Source: Acidimicrobiaceae bacterium (GTDB taxonomy: Bacteria; Actinomycetota; Acidimicrobiia; Acidimicrobiales; Ilumatobacteraceae). From it: a stretch of 64,000 nt of DNA. Positions 6,582 to 14,832 of this stretch are shown one piece after another. A program made the position numbers and the translations under genes. The DNA lies in NCBI GenBank assembly GCA_020637295.1, contig JACJWF010000010.1, positions 62,001 through 126,000 of the forward strand. The letters run 5' to 3'. A model generated the notes under the pieces. That model worked only from the letters and a program-made list of their open reading frames with translations, was not told the DNA's origin and ran no database searches. The stretch's first letter is position 1; the number at the start of each line of letters is the position of its first letter.

Positions 6582-9335
6582 ATGCGGCGAAGGGAACACC
6601 TGGTGGCGAGGGCGCTCACCGCCCTTGGGCTTGCCGCGTCCCTGGCCTACCTGACCTGGCGTGTCGGCATCTCCACCTGGGGTCCGTGGTGGCTCGCCGT
6701 GCCGACCCTGCTGATCGAGTTCGTTGCGGTCGCCGGCTCCGCCCTGCTCGCCTGGGCGCTGTGGCCGATGCCGGCCGCCGCCCGCCCGCCACACCCGGCG
6801 GCAACTCGCCCCGAGAACGGCTCGGAGGGTGCGGCGCTCGTGCGCGTGGCCGTGGACGTGCTGGTCCGCGTCACCGACCAGGCCGACCACGAGGTCCGCG
6901 CCACCCTCGTCGCGGCGGCGGCGATGCGCGGCGTCCAGCGCGTGCTGCTGGTGGACCACTCGGGTCGCCCGGGAATGGCTGCCCTGGCCGAGGAGATGGG
7001 CGCGATCCCCGTGCCGCTGACCGCCACCCCCAGCGGCCCGTCCGCGCTGGCGTCGGTCACCCAGGCCGCGACGCCCTGGTGCGTCGTGCTGGCCGCCGGC
7101 GACATCCCCTCCATTGACCTCGTCGACCGCCTGGCGCCGCACCTCGACGACCCGACCGTCGCCGTGGTGCAGGGCCTCGGCCGCAGCTTCGCCGAGGACT
7201 CCCCGGAGCACGGCCCCAACCGCCGCCACGAACTGACCTTCGAATGGACCGGCCTCAACCCGGCGCTGGGCAGCCGCGGTGTGGCCATGTGGCTGGGCAC
7301 GGGGGCCGTCGTTCGCCTGGATGCGCTGCGGGACGTGGCCGCGGTCGCCGGCACCCACCCGCTGGAGTCGCACTGGATGGCCACCTCGGACCTGCTGGCC
7401 GCAGGCTGGAAGGTCGTGGCCCCGGACGTGACCGTGCTGGCCCGCCGCAGCCTGTCGAGCGAGGCCGCGGTGCACGTGGACCGCGCCGACCGGGCGCGGA
7501 TCGCCCGCCGGATGCTGCTCGGCGGCGGCGGAGCGTTGCGCCGCGGCCCGCTGCCACTCCACGCCCGCCTGGCCCACCTGGCCTGGGCGGTGCGGCCGCT
7601 GTCCGGCTTCCGGCGCACGGCGTTCCTCGCCGTCCTGTGCGGCGCCCTGCTGGCCGGGCAGGTGCCGTTCACCGCGGGGTTGGTGCCGCTGCTGGCGCTG
7701 TGGCTGCCGGCCTTCCTGGCCACCTCGCTGGGCCTGTCGCTGCTGAGCGGTTGGACGCTGCAGCCCGGCGACCGCACCCGCTGGTCGTTGCACACGCTGG
7801 GCCCGGTGTGGTCCAGCCTGCGAGCCCAGCCGGCCACTCGCAGCAGCGGCCACCTGCGCGTGCCGGCCCTCTACGGCGCCGGGCTGACCGTCGCCGTGGT
7901 GGCCCTGAGCATCGTGCTCGCCATGCGTGGCCTCAGCGAGCGGGTCACGCACACCCTCGGCGAGTTGCGCCAGGGTCACTTGCTGGCGTTGCTGCTGGTC
8001 AGCCTGTGGACCCTGGCGCTCTCGCTCGACCTGCTGCGGGTGCTGGCCCGCCGCGCCCAGTTGCGCCGGTCGCCCCGCGTCGTGGCAGCCCTCACCGCCA
8101 CCCTGGGCGACCTGGGCGTGACGGTGGTGGACATGACCCCGCTGGGTGCCGGCCTGCTGAGCATCACCCCCGCTGCCGTCGGCGAGCAGATGACGCTGAC
8201 GACGGCGATCCCCACGAGCACGGGGATCACGGACGTGGCGATCCCCTGCACCGTGCGGAACTCGATGGTCCGCGGTGGCGAGTGGCGCATCGGTGTGGAG
8301 TTCGGCCGGCTGGAGAGCGCGGCGGCGGTGGCGTTGGCCGAGTTCTGCTCGATCGAGCCGATGTGGGAGCGGATGGGTGCGATGCCCGGCCGGTCCGTCA
8401 CCGAGGCCCGCCCGATCGTCTACCTGCCGGATCCCGAGGATGCGGGCCCGGCCCGCCTGGCTGTGCGTGCCCTCGCCTTGGCGGCCCTGCTCGGGGCGGT
8501 GGCCAGTGGCCTGCCGGGCCGCGCCGATGCGGCGGAGACCGTCACCCGTCACCTGCACGTCACCGTGGTGGCCGGCGCGTCCGCGGGCGACCCGGAGGAC
8601 GGCGTGCCGGTGGACACCGGGGTGCCCGACACCCTGGTGGACCACGACGAGCCCGTGGCCACCACCGAGCCCGCTGACGTCGCATCGGCCGGTGAAGACC
8701 CGACTGGTGAGGACCCGACTGGTGAGGACCCGACTGGTGAGGACCCGGCTGGGGCCGGCGGTGCCGTCGTGGTGGTGGTCTGCGCCGACGACCGCGGTGC
8801 CGACGGGCAGTGGGGCACCAACGACGACCACTACCTGGCGCCGGTGAGTGCCGTCACCGGCCCCGATGGCAGCATCGACGTCGAGATCGTTGGTCAGGCC
8901 TGCTGGGCAGCGGTGGAGCCACCCCAGGGTGCTGCCGCCGGTGCGCCGGCCGGCGACCCGGAGCCGGGCGCCGTAGTGCTCACCGACGAACCGCGAGCCC
9001 TCGACCTGGCGGACGACCGGGTGACCACCGTGGCGGTGGTGACCACCTCCGCCCCCGGTGACGGCCGCGCCGCCGCCCTGCCCGCGTCGCCGGCCGACGT
9101 GCACTGGGTGCCGCGAGCCGGCGCCGCCGCTCAGGCCGAACCCACGGGACCTGCGACCGCGACCGGGCCCGCCGACCTGCCCACCCCGCCTGCGCCGCCG
9201 ACCGCCGCCGACGGCACGACGGATGCACTGGGCGTGCTGAACCTGGCCGTCCTGGTGGTGGCCGTGCTGCTGGTGGGCAGCCTGCTGCTCGGCATGGTGC
9301 GGCCCCGCTCGCTGTCCCGCGTGCAGCCGCTGTAG
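6582..9335 (+). CDS. Degenerate cellulose-synthase-like (GT2) membrane protein with PilZ domain and extracytoplasmic tail
   Basis: A 917-residue protein laid out like BcsA: two N-terminal membrane segments (about 12-62), a GT-A-like cytoplasmic region (about 80-315), more membrane segments (about 345-385 and 430-490), then a PilZ-like domain (about 505-600). The PilZ signature is present as an RAQLR (RxxxR) motif, VVDMTPLGAG (D-x-S/T-x-x-G type) and RIGVEFGRL. The glycosyltransferase motifs are eroded: the metal-binding DxD position reads LAAGDIP, the acceptor ED reads TSDLLAAGW, and QxxRW reads RIARRMLLGGGG. A 15-bp repeat encodes GEDPT units near residue 703. The last 20 residues contain a final membrane helix. 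It is probably a c-di-GMP-responsive, catalytically dead relative, which is inference. Confidence 0.65.
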   Translation: MRRREHLVARALTALGLAASLAYLTWRVGISTWGPWWLAVPTLLIEFVAVAGSALLAWALWPMPAAARPPHPAATRPENGSEGAALVRVAVDVLVRVTDQADHEVRATLVAAAAMRGVQRVLLVDHSGRPGMAALAEEMGAIPVPLTATPSGPSALASVTQAATPWCVVLAAGDIPSIDLVDRLAPHLDDPTVAVVQGLGRSFAEDSPEHGPNRRHELTFEWTGLNPALGSRGVAMWLGTGAVVRLDALRDVAAVAGTHPLESHWMATSDLLAAGWKVVAPDVTVLARRSLSSEAAVHVDRADRARIARRMLLGGGGALRRGPLPLHARLAHLAWAVRPLSGFRRTAFLAVLCGALLAGQVPFTAGLVPLLALWLPAFLATSLGLSLLSGWTLQPGDRTRWSLHTLGPVWSSLRAQPATRSSGHLRVPALYGAGLTVAVVALSIVLAMRGLSERVTHTLGELRQGHLLALLLVSLWTLALSLDLLRVLARRAQLRRSPRVVAALTATLGDLGVTVVDMTPLGAGLLSITPAAVGEQMTLTTAIPTSTGITDVAIPCTVRNSMVRGGEWRIGVEFGRLESAAAVALAEFCSIEPMWERMGAMPGRSVTEARPIVYLPDPEDAGPARLAVRALALAALLGAVASGLPGRADAAETVTRHLHVTVVAGASAGDPEDGVPVDTGVPDTLVDHDEPVATTEPADVASAGEDPTGEDPTGEDPTGEDPAGAGGAVVVVVCADDRGADGQWGTNDDHYLAPVSAVTGPDGSIDVEIVGQACWAAVEPPQGAAAGAPAGDPEPGAVVLTDEPRALDLADDRVTTVAVVTTSAPGDGRAAALPASPADVHWVPRAGAAAQAEPTGPATATGPADLPTPPAPPTAADGTTDALGVLNLAVLVVAVLLVGSLLLGMVRPRSLSRVQPL
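8691..8750 (+). repeat. Four tandem 15-bp repeats encoding GEDPT/GEDPA
   Basis: The unit GGTGARGACCCGRCT occurs four times in a row, in frame, within the linker between the membrane part and the C-terminal extracytoplasmic region. Copy number could vary by slippage. Confidence 0.9.
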
Positions 9336-9377
9336 CGGCTGCCACGGCTGTCGCGGCTGTCGCCGGGCCGGCGCCGG

Positions 9378-9974
9378 TCACCAGGGCGGGTCGTCGGCGT
9401 CCTCGTCGGCATCGGTGGACTTGGCCATCAGGTAGCCGATGGCCCGCTCCATCTTCGGGTACCGATGGGCCAGCCGCCAGAACTCGGCTCCGTGGCCGGG
9501 TACCTCCAGGTGGCACAACTCGTGGACGATCACCGAGTCCACCACCCAGCCCGGGAACGCAGCCAGCCGGGTGGAGATGCGCACCGTGCCGGTCGCCGGG
9601 GTGCAACTGCCCCACCGGGTGGTCATGTCGTCGGACCAACGGATGTGCGTGGGGGTGGGCAGCCGGTGGCGGCGGGCCAGCACCGCCGCACGCTCCACGA
9701 GGTCGATCCGCTCTGCCCGCTGGCTGCGGCGGAACCGGGCAGCCATCTTCTCCGCCCACTCCTGCGCGTCGCCGGCCTTCATCCAGCCCGGCACGGTGAC
9801 CGTGAGAACGTCGCCGCGCAGTTGGGCGCCGACCGTCCGTCTGCGCCGGGCGGAGTGGATGATCTCGACGGTGAACGGCTGCGTCGCGGGCGCCATGCTG
9901 TCGAACGGGAGTTGCAGCGCCTCGGCGGCGGGCCCGGGTGGTGTGGGCGACCCGGGCACGGGCGCGCAACCCAT
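9378..9974 (-). CDS. YgjP-like zinc metallopeptidase domain protein
   Basis: A 198-residue protein of the YgjP/DUF45 group (SprT-like zinc peptidases). The zinc site is VIVHELCHLEVPGHGAEFW (HExxH plus the downstream His), preceded by the family block TRWGSCTPATGTVRISTRLAAFP. The substrate is unknown for the family. The start ATG at 9974 shares one base with the stop of the histidine-phosphatase gene (TGATG), so the gene is translated by coupling. A later in-frame ATG after 26 codons would give a protein beginning MAPATQPF, which fits the family start better, so either start may be used. Confidence 0.82.
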   Translation of the reverse strand: MGCAPVPGSPTPPGPAAEALQLPFDSMAPATQPFTVEIIHSARRRRTVGAQLRGDVLTVTVPGWMKAGDAQEWAEKMAARFRRSQRAERIDLVERAAVLARRHRLPTPTHIRWSDDMTTRWGSCTPATGTVRISTRLAAFPGWVVDSVIVHELCHLEVPGHGAEFWRLAHRYPKMERAIGYLMAKSTDADEDADDPPW

Positions 9975-10570
9975 CAGAGGGTGTCGCCGAACGCCGTGGG
10001 GTCCACCAGCTGCACCGGCTCGCCGGCCTCCACCCGCCCGTCGGCGCGCACGGTGACCCAGCAGCCGCCGAGGTTGGTGAAGCGGATGTCCGGCGCCAGC
10101 AGGTGCCGGCGGGTGGTGCGGATGAGGCCGGCGTGGGTGACCACCAGCACCTCGCCGCCGGGTGTGGCGGCGGCGATCTCGCGGAAGGCCGCCAGTGCGC
10201 GGGTGGCCACCACCTCGGGGTCCTCGGCACCCTCTGGCCGGCGGTGCTCGGCCAGGTAGCCCGGCCAGCCTTCCTCGATCTGGTGCACGGTGAGGCCCTG
10301 CCACGGCCCGAAGGAGGCCTCCACCAGGCCGGGGTGCAGTTGCACGGGGCCGACGCCGAGCACCTCCGAGAGCACCGCGGCGGTGTGGGCGGCGCGCTGC
10401 AGGGTGCTGGCCCAGACCGCGTCGAACCCGCCCAGTTGCTCCGCAGCCGCTACCGCCTGGCGCAGGCCCACTTCGGTGAGCGGTGGATCCGCCTGCCCCT
10501 GCCAGCGGCCGAGCGCGTTCCACTCGCTCTCGCCGTGGCGCAACACGAGCAACCGGGTGACCTCCGCCAT
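9974..10570 (-). CDS. Histidine phosphatase family protein (phosphoglycerate-mutase-like)
   Basis: A 198-residue branch-1 histidine phosphatase. The catalytic RHG motif is LLVLRHGESEWNALGRWQGQ, the second Arg/Glu region is ASTLQRAAHTAAVL with EASFGPWQG, and the second catalytic His is in VLVVTHAGLIR. The family includes cofactor-dependent phosphoglycerate mutases, cobalamin phosphatase CobC and broad phosphatases, and a specific substrate is not evident. I chose ATG 10570 because TAGGGT lies 7 nt upstream. It diverges from the MoaD-like operon and is coupled to the metallopeptidase gene. Confidence 0.87.
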   Translation of the reverse strand: MAEVTRLLVLRHGESEWNALGRWQGQADPPLTEVGLRQAVAAAEQLGGFDAVWASTLQRAAHTAAVLSEVLGVGPVQLHPGLVEASFGPWQGLTVHQIEEGWPGYLAEHRRPEGAEDPEVVATRALAAFREIAAATPGGEVLVVTHAGLIRTTRRHLLAPDIRFTNLGGCWVTVRADGRVEAGEPVQLVDPTAFGDTL

Positions 10571-10577
10571 CCGCCCG

Positions 10578-10583
10578 ACCCTA
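10578..10583 (-). promoter_or_regulatory. -10 box (TAGGGT), leaderless start of the histidine phosphatase gene
   Basis: On the minus strand TAGGGT ends 7 nt before ATG 10570. Confidence 0.5.
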
Positions 10584-10616
10584 CCGGGGAAGCCCGCGGG
10601 CACGGAGCGTGGCCAC

Positions 10617-10622
10617 TAGCCT
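10617..10622 (+). promoter_or_regulatory. -10 box (TAGCCT) of the MoaD-RsiG-XRE operon
   Basis: TAGCCT lies 9 nt before ATG 10632 and would give an mRNA with almost no leader. Confidence 0.45.
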
Positions 10623-10631
10623 CGGCGGTGT

Positions 10632-10874
10632 ATGGCCACCTTGCGCTTGTTCGCTGCCGCCCGTGAGGCCGCGGGCACATCCTCGGTCACCGTCGACGGT
10701 GGCACGGTCGGGGAGGTGCTGGCCCACGCGGTCGCCCGGTTCGGTGGCCGGTTCGAAGAGGTCCTGCACGGGTGCAAAGTGTGGCTCAACGGTGAACCCG
10801 CGCAGGCCGATACCGCAGTGGGCGCTGCCGACGAAGTGGCGGTGCTGCCGCCCGTGAGTGGAGGATGCACATGA
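10632..10874 (+). CDS. MoaD/ThiS-family sulfur-carrier protein with a GGCT C-terminus
   Basis: An 80-residue beta-grasp protein: MATLRLFAAAREAAG opens as in MoaD, and VWLNGEPA followed by DEVAVLPPVSGG is the usual end. Carriers of this family are adenylated and thiocarboxylated on the last Gly of a GG tail. Here two residues, Cys-Thr, follow the GG, so the tail would have to be trimmed before activation. QbsE of Pseudomonas ends GGCF and is trimmed by a JAMM peptidase, a direct precedent. No JAMM peptidase, MoeB-like activator or molybdopterin gene is visible here. The last codons overlap the next gene as ATGA and also contain its ribosome binding site. Confidence 0.85.
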   Translation: MATLRLFAAAREAAGTSSVTVDGGTVGEVLAHAVARFGGRFEEVLHGCKVWLNGEPAQADTAVGAADEVAVLPPVSGGCT

Positions 10875-11401
10875 ACACGGCCGAGATCGACCCCCGGTCC
10901 CTGCCCCTTGCCGAACTCCGCTCGTTGCGTGCCGAGTTGCAGGGCCAGGACGACGCAGTCTCGTACGTGCGCCGCCTGGTGCAGGCCCGGCTGGACCTCG
11001 TGCGGGCGGAGATGCGCCGCCGGGCCAACACCGGCCAGGACCCCCGCAACATCACCGGCGAGCTGCCGGTGATCCTCGGCACCCACCTCACCGGCGGCCC
11101 CGCCCGCCCGCCGCGCCCGGCGGACGACTTCAGCCATCACCCGTTGGCCATCGCCCTGGAGGAGTTGTGCGACGAGGCCGGCGGCACGGACATCGAGTCG
11201 ATGGACGACGACGAACTGGCGGGTTTCGCCACCCAGTTGCACGAGTTCGAGCAGGCCCGCTCCGGCGAGCGCAAGGAGCTGTTCGGTCGCATCGACGCGC
11301 TCAGCGCGGAGCTTGTCCGCCGCTACCGCGACGGTGAGGCCCATGTGGACGGCCTGCTCGACGACGACGACTCGGGCGACGCGATCGAGGCCGGGGAGTA
11401 G
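10871..11401 (+). CDS. RsiG-like c-di-GMP-responsive anti-sigma factor (putative)
   Basis: A 176-residue, largely helical protein. Residues 27-42 carry D-x3-S-x2-R-x3-Q-x3-D, which matches the c-di-GMP-binding motif E(x)3S(x)2R(x)3Q(x)3D of RsiG, the anti-sigma factor of WhiG, except for Asp instead of the first Glu. A second helical block near 135-160 (LFGRIDALSAELVRRY) resembles the C-terminal helix of RsiG relatives. Streptomyces RsiG has two copies of the motif, while Rubrobacter-type RsiG has one and dimerises; one copy is seen here. ATG 10871 is preferred over 10865 because GGAGG lies 7 nt before it and the stop of the MoaD-like gene overlaps it. No WhiG-type sigma gene is in the window. 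Confidence 0.65.
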   Translation: MNTAEIDPRSLPLAELRSLRAELQGQDDAVSYVRRLVQARLDLVRAEMRRRANTGQDPRNITGELPVILGTHLTGGPARPPRPADDFSHHPLAIALEELCDEAGGTDIESMDDDELAGFATQLHEFEQARSGERKELFGRIDALSAELVRRYRDGEAHVDGLLDDDDSGDAIEAGE

Positions 11402-11409
11402 GCACCGTC

Positions 11410-11772
11410 GTGCCCGACGTCCGCGAGGAGTTCGAGCACCGGCTCGCCGACCTCGGCGAGTTCATCCGCACCCAGCGCGAGGTCGCCCGCATGAGCGTGC
11501 GCAAGCTGGCCGAGCTCGCCGGCGTCAGCAACCCCTACCTGTCGCAGATCGAGCGGGGGTTGCGCAAGCCGTCGGCGGAGATCCTCCAGCAGATCGCCAA
11601 GGGGTTGCAGATCAGCGCCGAGACGCTCTACGAGCGGGCCGGCATCCTGGACCCCGAGGCCCGCGGGCTGCACGGGGTGCGCGAGGCCATCGCCGCCGAC
11701 CCGTTGCTGACGCCGGAGCAGCAGCAGGCGCTGCTGAACGTCTACGAGAGCTTCGTGGGCTCGCGCCGCTGA
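11410..11772 (+). CDS. XRE-family helix-turn-helix regulator
   Basis: A 120-residue cytoplasmic DNA-binding protein. The helix-turn-helix at about residues 33-60 (SVRKLAELAGVSNPYLSQIERG) is of the lambda-Cro/XRE class, followed by KPSAEILQQIAKGLQIS, the usual domain end. The short C-terminal tail (LLTPEQQQALLNVYESF) is found in many small actinobacterial XRE proteins. Start is GTG, 8 nt after the RsiG-like stop, so the gene is in the MoaD-RsiG operon. Its last 31 bases overlap the end of nhaA on the other strand. Confidence 0.88.
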   Translation: MPDVREEFEHRLADLGEFIRTQREVARMSVRKLAELAGVSNPYLSQIERGLRKPSAEILQQIAKGLQISAETLYERAGILDPEARGLHGVREAIAADPLLTPEQQQALLNVYESFVGSRR

Positions 11773-13034
11773 CGAAGCACGAAGAACGCCACCACGCCGC
11801 TGAGCAACGAGGCCACGAGGATGGCCATCTTGGCGTCGGCCACCTGCGCTTCGGCGTCAGGGTGGCCCTTGAACGCCAACTCGGAGATGAAGATGGCGAC
11901 GGTGAACCCGATGCCGGCCGCGTGCCCGGCGCCGAGCAGCTGGCGGCTGCTGGTGCCCTCCGGCGGGTCGGCCACGCCGGCACGCAACGCCAGCTTGGAG
12001 AACAGCATCACGCCCAGCGGCTTGCCGACCATCAGGCCGACGAAGACACCCCAGGTGATGGGCGACTCCAGCGCGTGGCGCAGGCTCTCCGTGCTGATCT
12101 CGATGCCGGCGTTGGCCAGGGCGAAGATCGGCACGATGACGTAGCTGGTCCAGGGGTGCAGCACGTGCTCCAACCACTCCACCGTGCTGACCGAGCCCTT
12201 GGCCATCTGCATCGTGCTGCGGGCGTGCTCGACCGAGGTGACGTCCACCAGTTCGTCCTCGTCCACCAGGTCTTCGGCGATCCGCGGGGTGACCGGGGCG
12301 AGCAGGCCCATCGCCACGCCGGCGAGGGTCGGGTGCACACCGGCCTCGTGCAGGGCGAACCACATGAGCGCACCGAGCCCGGTGTAGACGAGCATGCTGT
12401 GCACGCCCATCCGGCGAACCACCAGCGTGACGGCCAGCGAGCCGACGGCCACGCCGAGCCAGGCGAAGGACACGCCGGAGCTGTAGAAGATGGCGATCAC
12501 GACGATCGCGCCGATGTCGTCGACCACCGCCAGGCCCAGGAGGAACGCCCGTGCGCTGGCGGGAACCCCCTTGCCGGCCAGGGCCATCACGCCCACGGCG
12601 AGGGCGATGTCCGTCGCCATCGGCACGCCCCAGCCCTTCGGCGCGTCGCCGCCGGCGATGGCCAGGTAGAGCGCGGCGGGAATGACCATGCCGCCCAGTG
12701 CCGCGGCGATCGGCAGCGCTGCGGCCTTGCGACCGGCGAGGTGCCCGCCGGTGACCTCGCGCTTGATCTCCAGGCCGACCACCAGGAAGAAGATGGCCAT
12801 CGCGGCGTCGTTCACCCAGTGGCGCAGGTCCAGGCTCAGCCCGTGGCCGGCGATCTCGATGGTGGCCTTGCTGTGCCACAGCGAGTCGTACGATCCAGAC
12901 CATGGTGAGTTGGCCCAGACCAGGGCCACCACGGCGGCGAGCACGAGCAGCGCGCCACCGGCGGCCTCGGTGTGGAGGAAGTCGCGCAGCGGGGAGAGGG
13001 CGCGCAGGAGGGGATTCCGCTTGGTCCTCGGCAT
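11742..13034 (-). CDS. nhaA: Na+/H+ antiporter NhaA
   Basis: A 430-residue inner-membrane antiporter that expels Na+ in exchange for protons. About eleven to twelve hydrophobic segments are visible. The transport site is conserved: GLAVVDDIGAIVVIAIFY holds the two adjacent Asp residues, and GVPMATDIALAVGVMAL precedes it. FFLVVGLEIKREVTGG and the C-terminal GIGFTVAIFISELAF are NhaA signatures. An acidic loop (about 235-255, AEDLVDEDELVDVTSVE) is longer than in E. coli NhaA. The gene converges with the XRE gene (31-nt overlap) and diverges from mshA. Confidence 0.95.
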   Translation of the reverse strand: MPRTKRNPLLRALSPLRDFLHTEAAGGALLVLAAVVALVWANSPWSGSYDSLWHSKATIEIAGHGLSLDLRHWVNDAAMAIFFLVVGLEIKREVTGGHLAGRKAAALPIAAALGGMVIPAALYLAIAGGDAPKGWGVPMATDIALAVGVMALAGKGVPASARAFLLGLAVVDDIGAIVVIAIFYSSGVSFAWLGVAVGSLAVTLVVRRMGVHSMLVYTGLGALMWFALHEAGVHPTLAGVAMGLLAPVTPRIAEDLVDEDELVDVTSVEHARSTMQMAKGSVSTVEWLEHVLHPWTSYVIVPIFALANAGIEISTESLRHALESPITWGVFVGLMVGKPLGVMLFSKLALRAGVADPPEGTSSRQLLGAGHAAGIGFTVAIFISELAFKGHPDAEAQVADAKMAILVASLLSGVVAFFVLRQRREPTKLS

Positions 13035-13099
13035 CCCGAGATTCTGCCACCGTTTGCCGCCGGGTGCCCACGGCAGCTCGGGAATGCCGACCGATTCGA

Positions 13100-13105
13100 T
13101 AGTGT
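13100..13105 (+). promoter_or_regulatory. -10 box (TAGTGT) upstream of mshA
   Basis: TAGTGT lies 10 nt before GTG 13116 and supports that start over longer in-frame extensions into the nhaA promoter region. Confidence 0.4.
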
Positions 13106-13115
13106 TTCAAGCCTC

Positions 13116-14333
13116 GTGCAGCGGGTTGCCATGCTTTCCCTCCACACGTCCCCCCTGGCCCAGCCCGGGTCGGGCGACAGTGGCGGCCTCAATGTGTACG
13201 TGCGCGAGGTGGCGTCGGCCCTGGCTCACGCCGGCCTGGAGTGCACCACGTTCACCCGTCGTACCCGCGCCGACCAGCCCGACGTGCTGCAGGTGGAGCC
13301 CGGCTACCGGGTGGTGCATGTGGACGCCGGCGCCCACGACCTGCCGAAGGAGGCCCTGCCCTCCGTGCTCGGTGAGTTCGGCGATGCCGTCATCGACCAC
13401 GTGAAGAACGACTTCCCGGCGGACATCGTCCACGCCAACTACTTCCTCAGCGGGCTGGTGGCCCACCGCATCAAGCACGAGTTGGAGCTGCCCTTCGTCA
13501 CCACCTTCCACACGCTGGCGAAGGTGAAGGCCGAGGGCGGCGACGTGGAGTCCCAGTGGCGGCACGACGCGGAGGCGGAGATCGTCGGCTGCGCCGATGC
13601 CATCTGTGTCAACTGCTCCGAGGAGGAGCACCAGTTCCGCCGCCTCTACGGCAACCCTCCGGGTCGGATCGAGATCGTCTCGCCGGCGGTGGAGCACGCC
13701 TTCTTCGCCCCCGGCGACCGTGGCGGTGCCCGTCGTGCACTGGAGCTGCCGGAGGACGTGCCGGTGCTGCTGTTCGTCGGCCGCATCCAGCCGCTGAAGG
13801 GCCCCGACGTGGCGGTGCAGGCGCTGGCCGCGCTGGGCCGTCCCGATGCACTGCTGCTGGTGGTGGGCGGCGCCAGCGGTGTGGAGGGCGAGGCGGAGAT
13901 GGCCCACCTGCACCGGTTGGCTGCCGACCTGGGTGTCAGCGGGCAGGTGCGCTTCGCCCCGCCCCAGCCGCACCACATCCTCAGCACGTACTACCGGGCG
14001 GCCGACGCCGTCGTGGTGCCGAGCCGCAGCGAGAGCTTCGGGCTGGTCGCACTGGAAGCGTCGGCGTGCGGCGTGCCGGTGGTGGCCAGTGCCGTCGGCG
14101 GCCTGCTCACCCTGGTGGACCACGGCGAGACGGGGTACCTCGTGCCGGACCGCGACCCCGATCTGTTCGCCCACTACCTGCGCGAGATCGTCGACCACCC
14201 CGGCCATGCCGCGGCGCTGGGCCGCCGTGCCGCGGAGCGGGCCACGAGGTACACGTGGAGCTTCGCCGCCGCCCGCCTGCGCCGCCTGTACACGGACGTC
14301 GGGGTGCGCCAGCAGGTCTCCTGCGGGGCGTGA
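13116..14333 (+). CDS. mshA: MshA-like GT4 glycosyltransferase (mycothiol biosynthesis, first step)
   Basis: A 405-residue GT-B enzyme. RVAMLSLHTSPLAQPGSGDSGG at the N-terminus is the characteristic opening of MshA, which transfers GlcNAc from UDP-GlcNAc to 1L-myo-inositol 1-phosphate. FVGRIQPLKGPDVAV and the donor-binding ESFGLVALEASACGVPVVAS (Ex7E motif) lie in the C-terminal half. As in mycobacteria, a YbjN-family gene follows directly. GTG 13116 is chosen because of the TAGTGT box and the family start. Sucrose-phosphate-synthase-like GT4 proteins are the main alternative, but the N-terminal match and the neighbour favour MshA. Confidence 0.87.
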   Translation: MQRVAMLSLHTSPLAQPGSGDSGGLNVYVREVASALAHAGLECTTFTRRTRADQPDVLQVEPGYRVVHVDAGAHDLPKEALPSVLGEFGDAVIDHVKNDFPADIVHANYFLSGLVAHRIKHELELPFVTTFHTLAKVKAEGGDVESQWRHDAEAEIVGCADAICVNCSEEEHQFRRLYGNPPGRIEIVSPAVEHAFFAPGDRGGARRALELPEDVPVLLFVGRIQPLKGPDVAVQALAALGRPDALLLVVGGASGVEGEAEMAHLHRLAADLGVSGQVRFAPPQPHHILSTYYRAADAVVVPSRSESFGLVALEASACGVPVVASAVGGLLTLVDHGETGYLVPDRDPDLFAHYLREIVDHPGHAAALGRRAAERATRYTWSFAAARLRRLYTDVGVRQQVSCGA

Positions 14334-14364
14334 GCCCGGCGGCCGAGGGTGCCAAGATCGGGCG

Positions 14365-14832
14365 ATGACGGACTACCACCTCCCGCCCAGCCTGGCCGAG
14401 TACGCCGCGGCGATCGACGGCTGGCTGCACGGCTTCGCCGACGGCAACCCGCTGGTGGAGGCCATCGACCGCAGCGAGCCGGGCGACAGCCCCGAGCCTC
14501 GCTGGTACGTGCGGCTGAAGGGTGAGGAGAAGGAGCACATCACCATCTGGTTCACGCTCGGCCAGCGCACCCTGCGCTACGAGGCGTACGTGCTGCCTGC
14601 CCCGGCGGAGAACGTGGCCGCCGTCTACGAGACCGCCCTGCGGCGCAACGACCGGCTGGTCGGCGTGCACTTCGCCATCGGGGTGGAGGACGCCCTGTTC
14701 CTGCGCGGTGAACTGCCGCTGGCCGCGCTCAACGAGGCTGAGCTGGACCGGATCATCGGCTCCATCTACGCCTACGTGGAGCAGACCTTTCCCGTCCTCG
14801 TCCGCCTGGCCTTCGCCAGCCGCTTCACCTGA
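14365..14832 (+). CDS. YbjN-domain protein
   Basis: A 155-residue protein of the YbjN family, a tetrameric-chaperone-like (type III secretion chaperone-like) fold of unknown role. WYVRLKGEEKEHITIWFTLGQRTLRYEAYVLPAP and the C-terminal ELDRIIGSIYAYVEQTFPVLVRLAFASRF match the actinobacterial version found next to mshA. It follows mshA by 31 nt on the same strand and is probably co-transcribed. No direct role in mycothiol synthesis is known. Confidence 0.88.
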   Translation: MTDYHLPPSLAEYAAAIDGWLHGFADGNPLVEAIDRSEPGDSPEPRWYVRLKGEEKEHITIWFTLGQRTLRYEAYVLPAPAENVAAVYETALRRNDRLVGVHFAIGVEDALFLRGELPLAALNEAELDRIIGSIYAYVEQTFPVLVRLAFASRFT

